A DNA stretch of 64,000 bases from 66-474 sp035688305. GTDB lineage: Bacteria; Pseudomonadota; Gammaproteobacteria; Xanthomonadales; Rhodanobacteraceae. Both the position numbers and the translations under genes were made by a program. Shown piece by piece: positions 16,361-24,958 of the stretch. Location: NCBI GenBank assembly GCA_035688305.1, contig DASSNC010000013.1, positions 7,807 through 71,806 of the forward strand. The letters run 5' to 3'. The notes beneath the pieces are model-generated. The model was not told where the DNA came from. It searched no databases and was given only the letters and a program-made list of their open reading frames with translations. The stretch's first letter is position 1; each line of letters starts with the position of its first letter.

Positions 16361-17621
16361 GCGTGGTCACCCTTTCCGGTACCGGCTTGGTCTTTTCCAG
16401 GCCGAAGAACGTGTACACCCACAGGAAGATGAAGAACCCGAAGTACAGGACCACAAGGATCCGGCCGAACAGGTTTTCGATGGTGGTGATGTCGGCCTGC
16501 GGCCCGAAGATGGCAACGATCCAGCCCGGCGTGAGGTCTGCGCCGATCGCGGCCAGCAGCAGGAACACGATTGCGAAGATCGTGATGGCGATCTTGTAGG
16601 ACAGCCCGCGGTAACGGATCGATTTGACCCCGCCGCGGTCCAGCCACGGCACCAGGAACAGCACCACGATCGACAGACCCATCGCCAACACGCCGAAGCC
16701 CTTGCTCGGGATCATGCGCAGGATTGCGTAGAACGGCGAGAAGTACCACACCGGCTTGATCGTGGCCGGGGTGACGAGATCGTTGGCCGGGATCGAGTTG
16801 TCGTGTTCGAGGAAGAACCCGCCCACGGTTGGCGCGAAGAAGATGATGACCGCGCAGATGACCAGGAACACGCCCACGCCGACGAGGTCCTTCAGCGTGT
16901 AGTAGGGGTGGAACGGGATGCCGTCGAGGGCATGCCCATCCGGGCCCTTGTGCTTCTTGATGTCGACGCCGTCGGGGTTGTTGGAGCCGACTTCGTGCAG
17001 CGCGCCCAGGTGCAGCACCACCAGCAGCAGCAGCACCAGCGGCAACGCCACGACGTGCAGCGCGAAGAAGCGGTTGAGCGTGGGGTCGGACGGCACGAAG
17101 CTGCCCATGATCCAGGTGACCAGGTGCTCGCCGATCACCGGGATCGCGCTGAACAAGGTGATGATCACCTTGGCACCCCAGAACGACATGTTGCCCCACG
17201 GCAGCACGTAGCCCATGAAGGCTTCGGCCATCAGCGCGAGGAAGATGAGCATGCCGAGCAGCCAGACCAGCTCGCGCGGCTTCTTGTACGAGCCGTACAT
17301 GAGGCCGCGGAACATGTGCAGGTAGATCACGATGAAGAACATCGAGGCGCCGGTGACGTGCATGTAACGCACCAGCCAGCCCCAATGCACGTCGCGCATG
17401 ATGTACTGCACCGAATCGAACGCACCTGCGGCGGTCGGGGTGTAGAACATCGTCAGGAAGATGCCCGTGACGATCTGGTTCACCAGCACCAGCATCGCCA
17501 GCGAACCGAAGTAGTACATCACATTGAAGTTTTTCGGAGCGTAATACTCCGTCATGTGCTTCTTGTAGGCTTCGCCCATCCCGGGCGCGCGATCGTTGAA
17601 CCACTGCGTGAGTGCGCGCAT
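16353..17621 (-). CDS. petB: cytochrome b of the bc1 complex
   Basis: 422 aa with eight membrane helices and the paired His residues for the two b haems. FRGLMYGSYKKPRELVWLLG marks the Qi side and WGNMSFWGAKVI the Qo helix. The Qo-site motif, PEWY in mitochondria and alphaproteobacteria, reads PVWY here (IKPVWYFSPFYAILR), so the Glu involved in quinol proton release is absent. From memory, PVWY is a known variant in beta- and gammaproteobacteria. The ATG overlaps the petA stop by one base (TAATG). It oxidises ubiquinol and supports the Q cycle. Confidence 0.97.
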   Translation of the reverse strand: MRALTQWFNDRAPGMGEAYKKHMTEYYAPKNFNVMYYFGSLAMLVLVNQIVTGIFLTMFYTPTAAGAFDSVQYIMRDVHWGWLVRYMHVTGASMFFIVIYLHMFRGLMYGSYKKPRELVWLLGMLIFLALMAEAFMGYVLPWGNMSFWGAKVIITLFSAIPVIGEHLVTWIMGSFVPSDPTLNRFFALHVVALPLVLLLLVVLHLGALHEVGSNNPDGVDIKKHKGPDGHALDGIPFHPYYTLKDLVGVGVFLVICAVIIFFAPTVGGFFLEHDNSIPANDLVTPATIKPVWYFSPFYAILRMIPSKGFGVLAMGLSIVVLFLVPWLDRGGVKSIRYRGLSYKIAITIFAIVFLLLAAIGADLTPGWIVAIFGPQADITTIENLFGRILVVLYFGFFIFLWVYTFFGLEKTKPVPERVTTHA

Positions 17622-18217
17622 TACGCGGCTCCTTTCGGATCGACGCCGATCTGGATGTGGGTGTCATCGACGAAGTGATACGGCGGCACCACCATGTTGA
17701 GCGGGGCCGGCACGCCGTCGTACACGCGCGCGGCGAGGTCGTAGCGCGAGTGGTGGCAGGGGCAGTAGAAGCCGCCCTTCCAGTTCGGATCGAACGGCTC
17801 GGGCTTTACCTCGCCCTTGTAGTCGGGTACGCAGCCGAGGTGGGTGCAGATGCCGATCAAGACCATCCACTCCGGCTTGATCGAGCGGGTGCCGTTCTGG
17901 CAATACTTCGGCTGCTGCGGTTCCTTTGAATCCGGATCGCGCAGGCGCGGATCCTGCTTGGGCAGCCACTGCAGCTGGTCGGGCGTGCGGTTGACGACGA
18001 ACACCGGCTGGCTTTGCCAGCCGTAGCGCACCATCTGGCCCGGCTCGATCTTGCCGATGGCAACCGTGACAGGCGCTCCGGCCGCCTCGGCCCGCGCGCT
18101 GGGCAGCCAGGTTTCCACGAACGGAATCGCCGTGATGATGAGGCCGGCACCGCCGATCACGGCGGTGGATGCGGTCAGGAATCTGCGTCGCCCCTTGTTG
18201 ATGCTTTCGTCCGCCAT
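17621..18217 (-). CDS. petA: Rieske iron-sulfur subunit of the bc1 complex
   Basis: 198 aa from ATG 18217. A Tat-type start NKGRRRFLTAS precedes an uncleaved membrane helix. The [2Fe-2S] ligands lie in CTHLGC (Cys124, His126; Cys129 for the disulfide) and CPCHHS (Cys152, Cys154 for the disulfide, His155). The residue after the His ligand is His instead of the usual Gly of CPCHGS. It takes one electron from quinol and carries it to cytochrome c1. It is the first gene of petABC; an open extension to ATG 18325 is probably untranslated leader. Confidence 0.96.
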   Translation of the reverse strand: MADESINKGRRRFLTASTAVIGGAGLIITAIPFVETWLPSARAEAAGAPVTVAIGKIEPGQMVRYGWQSQPVFVVNRTPDQLQWLPKQDPRLRDPDSKEPQQPKYCQNGTRSIKPEWMVLIGICTHLGCVPDYKGEVKPEPFDPNWKGGFYCPCHHSRYDLAARVYDGVPAPLNMVVPPYHFVDDTHIQIGVDPKGAA

Positions 18218-18348
18218 CTGCCTCTCCGCGCTTCGGTGATTACGGCCCGGGAACTGTGCCGTGGATGCGTTGGTCCGAGCGTTACGGCCCGGGAGCCAGC
18301 CAGCGAGTGGCCGCATCCCTGCCATGCGTCAGCCCCAAAAATCGTGTT

Positions 18349-18377
18349 AGTTTAGCGTTCGCTCCCGCAGCGCACAA
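18349..18377 (-). promoter_or_regulatory. Candidate sigma-70 promoter for petABC
   Basis: On the minus strand, TTGTGC (-35) and TAAACT (-10, four of six consensus bases) are separated by exactly 17 bp, about 130 bp upstream of the petA ATG. The gap also has to serve the divergent degS. Matches are modest and no experimental support exists. Confidence 0.35.
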
Positions 18378-18411
18378 TCATCGACGGCGCCGCCCGCGGC
18401 GGCAATCCCCC

Positions 18412-19584
18412 ATGGCCCGCAAGCTTCGCCCCCTGCTATTCGTCCTGCAGTTCGTGCTGGCGGGCCTCGCTGTCGCGTTCCTGGTCACGCTGATATGGCC
18501 CAGCGCCGGGCAGCACCTGCGCGGCAGCTCGACGCCACCCAGCCACGGCTTGGCAACCCCCGCGGCCGCTCCAGCCACGCCAGCCATGCTCGGACCTGTG
18601 TCCTATGCCGATGCGGTCGCCCGCGCGGCGCCGGCGGTCGTGAACATCTATGCCAACAAGATCATCACCGAGCGGCAGGTGCAGATTTTCCGGGATCCGG
18701 TGTTGCAGCGGCTGCTTGGCGGCACCATCCAGCCCCTGAAACGCCGCGAGCAAAGCCTGGGCTCGGGCGTGATTTTCACCTCCGATGGCTACATCCTGAC
18801 CAACAACCACGTGATTTCCGGCGCCGACGACATCCAGGTGATGTTGCACGACGGCCGGGTCGCGCACGCAGAGCTGGTCGGCACCGACCCTGATACCGAC
18901 CTCGCCGTGCTGAAGATCGACGCCGGCACCCTGCCCACGATCCAGGTCGACGCGAATGCGCCGCGGGTCGGCGACGTGGTGCTGGCGATCGGCAATCCCT
19001 TCGGCATCGGCCAGACCGTGACCATGGGCATCGTAAGCGCACTCGGACGGCAACTGACGCTGTCACCCTACGAAGACTTCATCCAGACCGACGCGGCCAT
19101 CAACTCCGGCAACTCGGGTGGTGCCCTGGTCAATGCCGCAGGGCAATTGGTGGGCATCAATACCGCGATGCTGGAACACGGCGCCGCGCAGGGAATCGGT
19201 TTCGCGATCCCGGTGCGCACGGCGAAACGCGTCCTCGAGCAAATCGTCGAACACGGCAAGGTCGTGCGCGGCTGGCTGGGCGTGGATGTCGGCAACGTGG
19301 TGGTGGCGGCGGACTCGGGGCTTCCGGCGGCGGCGCGTGGCGCCATCGTGGTGGACGTCTACCCGGGCGGTCCTGCCGCGCGGGCCGGCCTGCAGCCTGG
19401 CGACGTGCTGCTCGCAATCGGCAAGCGCCCAATCATCGATCCCGCCGACTTGCGCACCCGCGAGGCCGAAACCGCACCGGGCACCAGGGTCGTCATTGCG
19501 GGCTTGCGCGCCGGTCAGCCGTTCCGGACCGAAGTGGTGCTGGCCGAGAGACCCAGCATCAGGAATCCGCGACAGGCAGGGTGA
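18412..19584 (+). CDS. degS: DegS/HtrA-family trypsin-like periplasmic serine protease
   Basis: 390 aa. One N-terminal membrane helix (about 7-28) and no cleavable signal, then a trypsin-like domain with His in ILTNNHVISGAD, Asp in DPDTDLAVLKID and Ser in INSGNSGGALVN, then a single PDZ domain (VDVYPGGPAARAGLQPGDVLLAIG). One PDZ plus a membrane anchor is the DegS layout; DegP/MucD would have two. DegS senses misfolded outer-membrane proteins and starts cleavage of the anti-sigma-E factor. No rseP or rseA is in the window. The 3' end overlaps the convergent hydrolase gene by 26 bp. Confidence 0.9.
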   Translation: MARKLRPLLFVLQFVLAGLAVAFLVTLIWPSAGQHLRGSSTPPSHGLATPAAAPATPAMLGPVSYADAVARAAPAVVNIYANKIITERQVQIFRDPVLQRLLGGTIQPLKRREQSLGSGVIFTSDGYILTNNHVISGADDIQVMLHDGRVAHAELVGTDPDTDLAVLKIDAGTLPTIQVDANAPRVGDVVLAIGNPFGIGQTVTMGIVSALGRQLTLSPYEDFIQTDAAINSGNSGGALVNAAGQLVGINTAMLEHGAAQGIGFAIPVRTAKRVLEQIVEHGKVVRGWLGVDVGNVVVAADSGLPAAARGAIVVDVYPGGPAARAGLQPGDVLLAIGKRPIIDPADLRTREAETAPGTRVVIAGLRAGQPFRTEVVLAERPSIRNPRQAG

Positions 19585-20371
19585 CGCCGGCACTTTTCGT
19601 AGTGTTCCGGAACGCCTCCAGCCATTGCGCAACCGCCTCGGCGATGGCCTCCCAGCCCGGCTCGCCCACCAGCCAGTGGGCATGCTGTTCAAGTTCGCGG
19701 TACTCCGCCCGCGCACCGTAACGACGTGCAACCTGACGCACCACGCGCGCTGGCGTGATGCGGTCCTCGCGACCGGCAAGCACCAGCAACGGACAGGTGA
19801 CCGCGCTGGCCTCGACGCGGCTGGCACGGTGGCGGTCCAACGGCCAGAAACCGATCTCGGCCGCCGCGCGACCGGATTCGTACACGAACTGCGCGTACAG
19901 GGCGCGCTGTTGGTCGGGCGGCAACAAGTGCAGCATCGAATACACCGCGGTCCCGAACGGCTGGCGCATCGGCTTGCGCCAGAAGCCCCAGCGCAGCATC
20001 ACCGGCAGGAAGCTTCTCAGCACCGAGGGTGCCAGCGCCATGACGCCCGCCGGTGAAGCCGGCGCCAGCAGCACCGCGGCGCGGGCCCGGCCGCGCGCGC
20101 ACAGCATCTGCGCCAGCAGGCCGCCCATCGAGTGGCCGATGATCACTGGCGGTTTGTCGAACGCACCAAGCTCGTGCTCGAGCGCGGCGGCATAGTCGAG
20201 CAGGCTCATGCGCCCAAGGCGTGGGTCCGGCCGGTCCGCGGGATCCATGTCGTGGTACGGCAGCGTGGTCGCCACGCAGCGCCAGCCGCGCGCTTCCAAC
20301 ACGCTGCGGAAATTGGCCCAATAGAAAGCGCCGCCCCACATGCCGTGGATCATGAACACCGTGTCGGTCAT
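19559..20371 (-). CDS. alpha/beta hydrolase (esterase/lysophospholipase-like)
   Basis: 270 aa from ATG 20371. The oxyanion strand VFMIHGMWGG is followed by the nucleophile elbow GHSMGG (Ser near 98), then LVLAGREDRITPARV (catalytic Asp) and EQHAHWLVGEPG (catalytic His), so a complete triad is visible. There is no signal peptide. The cap region carries several Pro and Trp residues. The substrate is unknown; lipid or ester hydrolysis is the generic expectation. It converges with degS, overlapping by 26 bp. Confidence 0.8.
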   Translation of the reverse strand: MTDTVFMIHGMWGGAFYWANFRSVLEARGWRCVATTLPYHDMDPADRPDPRLGRMSLLDYAAALEHELGAFDKPPVIIGHSMGGLLAQMLCARGRARAAVLLAPASPAGVMALAPSVLRSFLPVMLRWGFWRKPMRQPFGTAVYSMLHLLPPDQQRALYAQFVYESGRAAAEIGFWPLDRHRASRVEASAVTCPLLVLAGREDRITPARVVRQVARRYGARAEYRELEQHAHWLVGEPGWEAIAEAVAQWLEAFRNTTKSAGVTLPVADS

Positions 20372-20430
20372 CGCCAGGCTCCGCCCGCCACCATTGCCGC
20401 ACCATACACCCCGCGCCAGCGGACCGGGCG

Positions 20431-20562
20431 TCACACGCCGGCGCGGCCCGGTCGATCATCGCCCGATGCCAGCTGGCACTTGAAGTGCGCGCAGCCAATT
20501 TCGTCGTGGAAAGCCAGCAGTACCGCGATCACAAGCCGCACGCGGTGCTCGAACGGGGTCAA
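20431..20562 (-). CDS. possible small protein downstream of apt (43 aa)
   Basis: A reading frame starts with TTG three bases after the apt stop and encodes a peptide of 43 residues with a hydrophobic stretch (RLVIAVLLAF) and two Cys (AHFKCQL region). No convincing ribosome site is visible, but translation could be coupled to apt termination. It sits in an otherwise empty 194-bp gap. It may be real or chance; I do not recognise it. Confidence 0.25.
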   Translation of the reverse strand: MTPFEHRVRLVIAVLLAFHDEIGCAHFKCQLASGDDRPGRAGV

Positions 20563-20565
20563 GTT

Positions 20566-21135
20566 TCAGGCGTGCAGCAGCGCGTGCAGCGGGGTAGCGG
20601 ACGGCCAGCGCGCGCGTCCATGCAGGAAATCCAGTTCGATCACGACTGCGGCGCCCGCCACTTGCGCACCCAGCATCGCGACCAGCTCACGCGCCGCTGC
20701 AAGCGTGCCGCCCGTGGCCAGCACGTCATCGACAATCAGCACCCGCGCTCCCGGCGCCAGCGCATCCGCGTGGGCTTCCAGTCGCGCGCTTCCGTATTCC
20801 AGTTCGAAATCCACGCCCAGCGTCGAGCCGGGCAACTTGCCGGCCTTGCGCAACGGCACGAACCCCGCATCCAGTGCACGCGCCAGCGCGGCGCCGAAGA
20901 TGAAGCCGCGCGCCTCGATGCCGCACACGGCAGCGACGCGCTGTTCGGTCCAGGGTGCGGCCAGCGCCGCGATGCACTCGGCGAAGGCACGGGCATCGGC
21001 CAGCAGGGGCGTGATGTCCTTGAACGTCACACCGGGCTTCGGAAAATCCGGCACGTCGCGGATGCGGGCGGCCAGTCGCGGATACGGGCCGGTGGCGGGT
21101 TCGACGGCGGGACCGACCGTCGTCACGCGGGCCAC
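20566..21135 (-). CDS. apt: adenine phosphoribosyltransferase
   Basis: 189 aa. The hallmark N-terminal IRDVPDFPKPGVTFKDITPLL is complete, GIEARGFIFG marks the hood region, and VLIVDDVLATGGT is the PRPP-binding loop. The enzyme salvages adenine to AMP using PRPP. The first 12 residues before the conserved block are variable; ATG 21135 overlaps the end of the upstream DUF2007 gene by 13 bp, so the two genes are probably coupled. Confidence 0.97.
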   Translation of the reverse strand: MARVTTVGPAVEPATGPYPRLAARIRDVPDFPKPGVTFKDITPLLADARAFAECIAALAAPWTEQRVAAVCGIEARGFIFGAALARALDAGFVPLRKAGKLPGSTLGVDFELEYGSARLEAHADALAPGARVLIVDDVLATGGTLAAARELVAMLGAQVAGAAVVIELDFLHGRARWPSATPLHALLHA

Positions 21136-21425
21136 GGGCGCTGGGGCAAGGCGACGCCGTCCTCGCCTTGCGGCGCGGACGCGGTCTGGTCGCCATCGGA
21201 CGCGACCGGCGCACGCAACATCGCTTCGATTTCGCGCACCACCGGGGCGGCATCGTCAACGAAATTGTCGGGCACGCTGACGCTCAGGAAATCGCGCGCC
21301 GGCAATTGGCCGACGCCCCCGGTCAGGAACTCGCCATTGACGAAGCACGGGATGCCGGCATGGTCGAGCGCATCCTTCACCAGATGCGCATCCACGATGT
21401 TTTCCGCGCGGTAGACCACTTGCAT
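21123..21425 (-). CDS. DUF2007 family protein (putative signal-transducing protein)
   Basis: 100 aa. The N-terminal two thirds have the DUF2007 pattern: VVYRAENIVDAHLVKDALDHAGIPCFV, here seen as VVYRAENIVDAHLVKDAL then GIPCFVNGEFLTGGVGQLP, and end in a Val-rich strand. The C-terminal tail is acidic and probably disordered. Small proteins of this family are common in bacteria; their ligand or partner is not established. It heads a short operon with apt and diverges from glnS. Confidence 0.75.
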   Translation of the reverse strand: MQVVYRAENIVDAHLVKDALDHAGIPCFVNGEFLTGGVGQLPARDFLSVSVPDNFVDDAAPVVREIEAMLRAPVASDGDQTASAPQGEDGVALPQRPWPA

Positions 21426-21517
21426 GGGTCCACGCTAGCGCTTGGCGACAGCCACGGCAAGCGGCCGCGGAAGCCCGCGGCTAAACTGTCGCACTTTCAG
21501 CCCGCTGCAGCCCACTC

Positions 21518-23251
21518 ATGGCGAACGAATCGACCCCGGTTGTCACCAACTTCATCCGCCAGATCGTGCTGGCCGACCAGGCCTCCGGCAAACACGGCGG
21601 CCGCGTCGCCACGCGCTTTCCGCCGGAGCCGAACGGGCACCTGCACCTCGGCCACGCCAAGGCGATCTGCCTCAATTTCGGGATCGCGAAGGAATTCGGC
21701 GGCACCTGCAACCTGCGCCTGGACGACACCAACCCCGGCAAGGAAGATCCGGCCTTCGTCGCGGGCATCAAGGACAGCGTGCATTGGCTCGGTTTCGAAT
21801 GGAGCGAATTGCGCCACGCCTCGGACTATTTCGAGGTGTTCTATCGCGCCGCGCTGAAATTGATCGAGGACGGCAAGGCCTATGTCGATGATTTGAACGC
21901 CGACGAAGTACGCGCCTACCGCGGCACGCTCACCGAACCGGGCCGCGACTCGCCGCATCGCAGCCGCACGATCGCCGAAAACATCGAGCTGTTCCAGCGC
22001 ATGCGCGCCGGTGAATTCGCCGACGGCGCCAGGACCCTGCGCGCGAAAATCGACATGGCCTCGGGCAACATCAACCTGCGCGATCCGGCGTTGTACCGGA
22101 TCCGCAAGGTCGCGCACCAGAACACCGGCGATGCCTGGCCGATCTACCCGATGTACGACTTCGCGCATTCGATCTCGGACGCGCTGGAAGGCATCACGCA
22201 TTCCTTCTGCACGCTGGAATTCGAGGACCATCGCCCGCTCTACGACTGGTGCGTGGACAACGTCGACCTGCCCGGGCATCCGCAATTGTGGCAATCGCTG
22301 GTGGACAAGGGCCTTCCGACCGCGCCGTCGAAACCGCGCCAGATCGAATTCGCACGCGGCAATCTTTCCTACACCGTGATGAGCAAGCGCAAGCTGCTGG
22401 AACTGGTCAACGACAAGCTCGTGGACGGTTGGGACGATCCGCGCATGCCGACCCTGGCCGGCGCGCGCCGGCGCGGCTTCACCGCCACTGCCATCCGCAC
22501 GTTTTGGGAGCGCGCGGGACTTTCCAAGCAGAACAGCGTGATCGATTACGCCGTACTGGAAGCCTGCGTGCGCGAGGATCTCGACGCACACGCACCGCGG
22601 CGGATGGCGGTGCTGGATCCGCTGAAACTCGTGCTCACCAACCTGCCGGAAGGCCACGACGAATCGCTGGAATCCCCGAACCACCCGAAGGACGAATCCT
22701 TCGGTACGCGCGCGGTACCGTTCGCGCGCGAGGTGTGGATCGAGCGCGAAGATTTTGCCGAGATGCCACCGAAGGGTTTCAAGCGCCTCGTGCCCGGCGG
22801 TGAAGTGCGCCTGCGTGGCGTCGGCATCGTGCGCTGCGAGGACGTGATCAAGGACGGCGCCGGCAATGTTGTCGAACTGCATGGCACGCTCGACCCTGAA
22901 TCACGCCACGGCATGGAAGGCGCCAACCGCAAGGTCAAGGGCACCATCCATTGGGTCAGCGCGAAGCACGCGCTCGCAGCCGAAGTGCGCCTGTACGACC
23001 GTCTGTTCAACGCGGCGAACCCGGAAGACGACAGTGACGGCAAGACCTTCCGCGATCATCTCAATCCCGAATCGCGGCGCGTGGTCTGCGGATTCCTCGA
23101 ACCGTCACTGCGCGATGCCACTCCCGAACAACACTTCCAGTTCGAGCGCACCGGCTACTTCGTCGCCGACCGCCACGACCATTCACGCGAGCACCCGGTC
23201 TTCAACCGCACGGTGACGCTGCGCGACAGCTGGTCCCAGGTCTCCCACTGA
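21518..23251 (+). CDS. glnS: glutaminyl-tRNA synthetase
   Basis: 577 aa, close to the usual 550-580. The class I HIGH signature is PPEPNGHLHLGHAKAI, followed by NLRLDDTNPGKEDPAF; the KMSKS-like loop is VMSKRKL. The C-terminal anticodon-binding beta barrels contain KGTIHWVSAKHALAAEVRLYDRLF. The ligase charges tRNA-Gln directly, as in gammaproteobacteria. No close partner genes; it diverges from the DUF2007-apt pair across 92 bp. Confidence 0.98.
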   Translation: MANESTPVVTNFIRQIVLADQASGKHGGRVATRFPPEPNGHLHLGHAKAICLNFGIAKEFGGTCNLRLDDTNPGKEDPAFVAGIKDSVHWLGFEWSELRHASDYFEVFYRAALKLIEDGKAYVDDLNADEVRAYRGTLTEPGRDSPHRSRTIAENIELFQRMRAGEFADGARTLRAKIDMASGNINLRDPALYRIRKVAHQNTGDAWPIYPMYDFAHSISDALEGITHSFCTLEFEDHRPLYDWCVDNVDLPGHPQLWQSLVDKGLPTAPSKPRQIEFARGNLSYTVMSKRKLLELVNDKLVDGWDDPRMPTLAGARRRGFTATAIRTFWERAGLSKQNSVIDYAVLEACVREDLDAHAPRRMAVLDPLKLVLTNLPEGHDESLESPNHPKDESFGTRAVPFAREVWIEREDFAEMPPKGFKRLVPGGEVRLRGVGIVRCEDVIKDGAGNVVELHGTLDPESRHGMEGANRKVKGTIHWVSAKHALAAEVRLYDRLFNAANPEDDSDGKTFRDHLNPESRRVVCGFLEPSLRDATPEQHFQFERTGYFVADRHDHSREHPVFNRTVTLRDSWSQVSH

Positions 23252-23540
23252 GCGGTTGCTACCCGTTTCTCCCGGCCGACAAATCCCGCACACGCGACCC
23301 GCCTTCGCGGCGTGAACCGTAACGCATGCTGAAGCGGCGTCAACGCTCGTGGGCCGGGTTGCAACGGCGCGCGGCCAGTGCCGGCGCGGGCTGCGCGGTG
23401 TCGTTGACGGCAACCTGAACGCGATCGTTGCGCATTACCGCAAATTTCACGTCGTGGTTGGTCGCGAGTCATTTTCCTCTTGTTACGTTCGGCCCGCATC
23501 GTCTTGCAAGGCGACGCTTCCGACACAAAAGGAGATCGAC

Positions 23541-23885
23541 ATGAAACTTTCGCGCATTGTCCCCGTCGTTGCCATCACCGCCGCCCTCGGACTCGGAATG
23601 TCTGCCGGGACCGCATTTGCGGCGCAGCAAACCACACCGACCAGCGACCATTCGTCGAGCGCGAGCCAGGCCGTGAGTGACGCGTGGATCACCACCAAGG
23701 TGAAAAGCGAGCTTGCCACCACCAAAGGCGTCAAGAGCATGGACATCGACGTCAAAACGGTCGATGGTGTCGTCACGTTGATCGGCGTGCTGCCAACGCA
23801 GCTGGCCGTCGACAAGGCCATCGCCGCGGCAAAAAGCATCAAGGGCGTCAAGGACGTCGACGCCTCCGGCCTCAAGGTCAAGTGA
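23541..23885 (+). CDS. BON-domain periplasmic protein (OsmY-like)
   Basis: 114 aa from ATG 23541, preceded by the strong Shine-Dalgarno sequence AAAGGAGA. A signal peptide ends after FAA (about residue 27). The mature protein is a short Ser/Thr linker and one BON domain (VSDAWITTKVKSELATTKGV, then VKTVDGVVTLIGVLPTQLAV). OsmY, the best-known relative, has two BON domains and is made in osmotic and stationary-phase stress. It is the first of four small stress-type genes reading in the same direction. Confidence 0.85.
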   Translation: MKLSRIVPVVAITAALGLGMSAGTAFAAQQTTPTSDHSSSASQAVSDAWITTKVKSELATTKGVKSMDIDVKTVDGVVTLIGVLPTQLAVDKAIAAAKSIKGVKDVDASGLKVK

Positions 23886-23895
23886 GGTGCCGGCG

Positions 23896-24138
23896 ATGAC
23901 CGCACTCCCGCCGCTCGCCCCCGGCGCCACGACTCCCGAGCCGGGTCAGGACAGGATCAAGCAGGAATGGCCGGCAATCAGCGACAAGCTCCGGCGGCGT
24001 TGGCACAAGCTGACCAGTGACGACGTGTCATATGCCGGCGGCAGCGCCGAATACCTCGCCCGGGTTTTGCAGGATCGCTACGGCGTCGACCGGCATGAAG
24101 CTGTCCTGCAGGTCCACGAGTTCGAAAGCGAACTTTAG
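23896..24138 (+). CDS. CsbD-like stress protein, divergent copy
   Basis: 80 aa from ATG 23896, with GAGG 8 bp upstream; it begins 10 bp after the BON gene. After a Pro-rich N-terminal extension of about 18 residues, the rest aligns with the next gene: QDRIKQEWPAISDKLRRRW, then KLTSDDVSYAGGSAEYLARVLQDRYG. CsbD proteins are small, abundant, general-stress proteins of unknown biochemistry. This copy is more divergent and lacks the usual GKxKE core. Confidence 0.75.
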   Translation: MTALPPLAPGATTPEPGQDRIKQEWPAISDKLRRRWHKLTSDDVSYAGGSAEYLARVLQDRYGVDRHEAVLQVHEFESEL

Positions 24139-24196
24139 GCCGAACGTTCGCTGCATCCTGCCCCATCCGGCGTGCACCCACCGAACGGAGAACAGC

Positions 24197-24394
24197 ATGA
24201 ACGAAGACAGGATCAAGGGTCAGTGGAAACAACTCCACGGCAAAATGAAAACGCGGTGGGGGAAACTCACCGACGACGACCTGACCGTGGCTTCCGGGAG
24301 CACCGAATATCTCGCGGGCAAATTGCAGGAGCGTTACGGCATCGCCCGCGACGCCGCCCAAAAACAGATAAGGGAATTCGACAGGAACCTGTAA
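24197..24394 (+). CDS. CsbD family stress protein
   Basis: 65 aa, the standard CsbD length. It starts MNEDRIKGQWKQLHGKMKTR, then WGKLTDDDLTVASGSTEYLAGKLQ and a helical end. An ACGGAGAA ribosome site precedes the ATG. It is hydrophilic and probably cytoplasmic. It lies 58 bp after the divergent paralogue and completes a BON-CsbD-CsbD run likely induced together under stress; the regulator is not visible. Confidence 0.85.
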   Translation: MNEDRIKGQWKQLHGKMKTRWGKLTDDDLTVASGSTEYLAGKLQERYGIARDAAQKQIREFDRNL

Positions 24395-24399
24395 GGCAT

Positions 24400-24445
24400 G
24401 TCGGTGGGCGGACATCACAAGGATTCGTGAAGTCCGTCCGCCGAC
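24400..24445 (+). other. Long hairpin in a 302-bp gap after the CsbD genes
   Basis: GTCGGTGGGCGGAC (24400-24413) pairs with GTCCGTCCGCCGAC (24432-24445), 12 of 14 Watson-Crick plus wobble pairs. No T-run follows, so it could be an mRNA-stabilising or Rho-linked structure. A second short hairpin, GCGACTCC / GGAGTCGC, follows at about 24480-24500. The rest of 24446-24696 shows no gene. Confidence 0.35.
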
Positions 24446-24696
24446 CCCGAGGAAACGCCGCCCAGGTGACGTTTCCGGGCGACTCCAGGACGGAGTCGCG
24501 CCGGCCCGAACGCTTCCCCCTTGGCGTTCGCAGCCGGCAACCCCGCAGCTTGTCGGCGAACAGCGCGGGCTTGCTCCGGGCAGGTGACGGACTCGCCTGT
24601 CCGGAAATTTTTGCGAGCGTATGCCACCACGGCAAGGCAATCGATCGTGTACGACCCAAGACACCAACGTCAACCACGTCGCACGAAGAGAACCCC

Positions 24697-24861
24697 ATGC
24701 TCTATTACGCCATCGTGTTCCTCATCATCGCACTGGTCGCCGGATTCTTCGGCTTCTTCGGCATCGCCGGCCTCGCCGGCACCATCGCCAAGATCCTGTT
24801 CGTCATCTTCATCATCCTGTTCATCGCCTCGCTGATTTTCGGTCGCCGACCCCGGGTTTGA
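24697..24861 (+). CDS. DUF1328 (YtjA-like) small membrane protein
   Basis: 54 aa, almost entirely hydrophobic, with two membrane helices separated by GFFGFFGIAGLAGTIAKIL, the exact DUF1328 signature. The tail is basic (FGRRPRV). A GAAGAGAA ribosome site lies just upstream. The E. coli relative YtjA is a small inner-membrane protein linked by expression to stress. It ends the small-protein stress cluster. Confidence 0.9.
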   Translation: MLYYAIVFLIIALVAGFFGFFGIAGLAGTIAKILFVIFIILFIASLIFGRRPRV

Positions 24862-24958
24862 ATACGTCCGTCCTGCACGGCCGCACCAGACCGTGCAACA
24901 CCTGGGCTTGCAGCATGCGTGCGGAGCCGTACAGGGCGCGGCGTGATACGGTGCGCAG

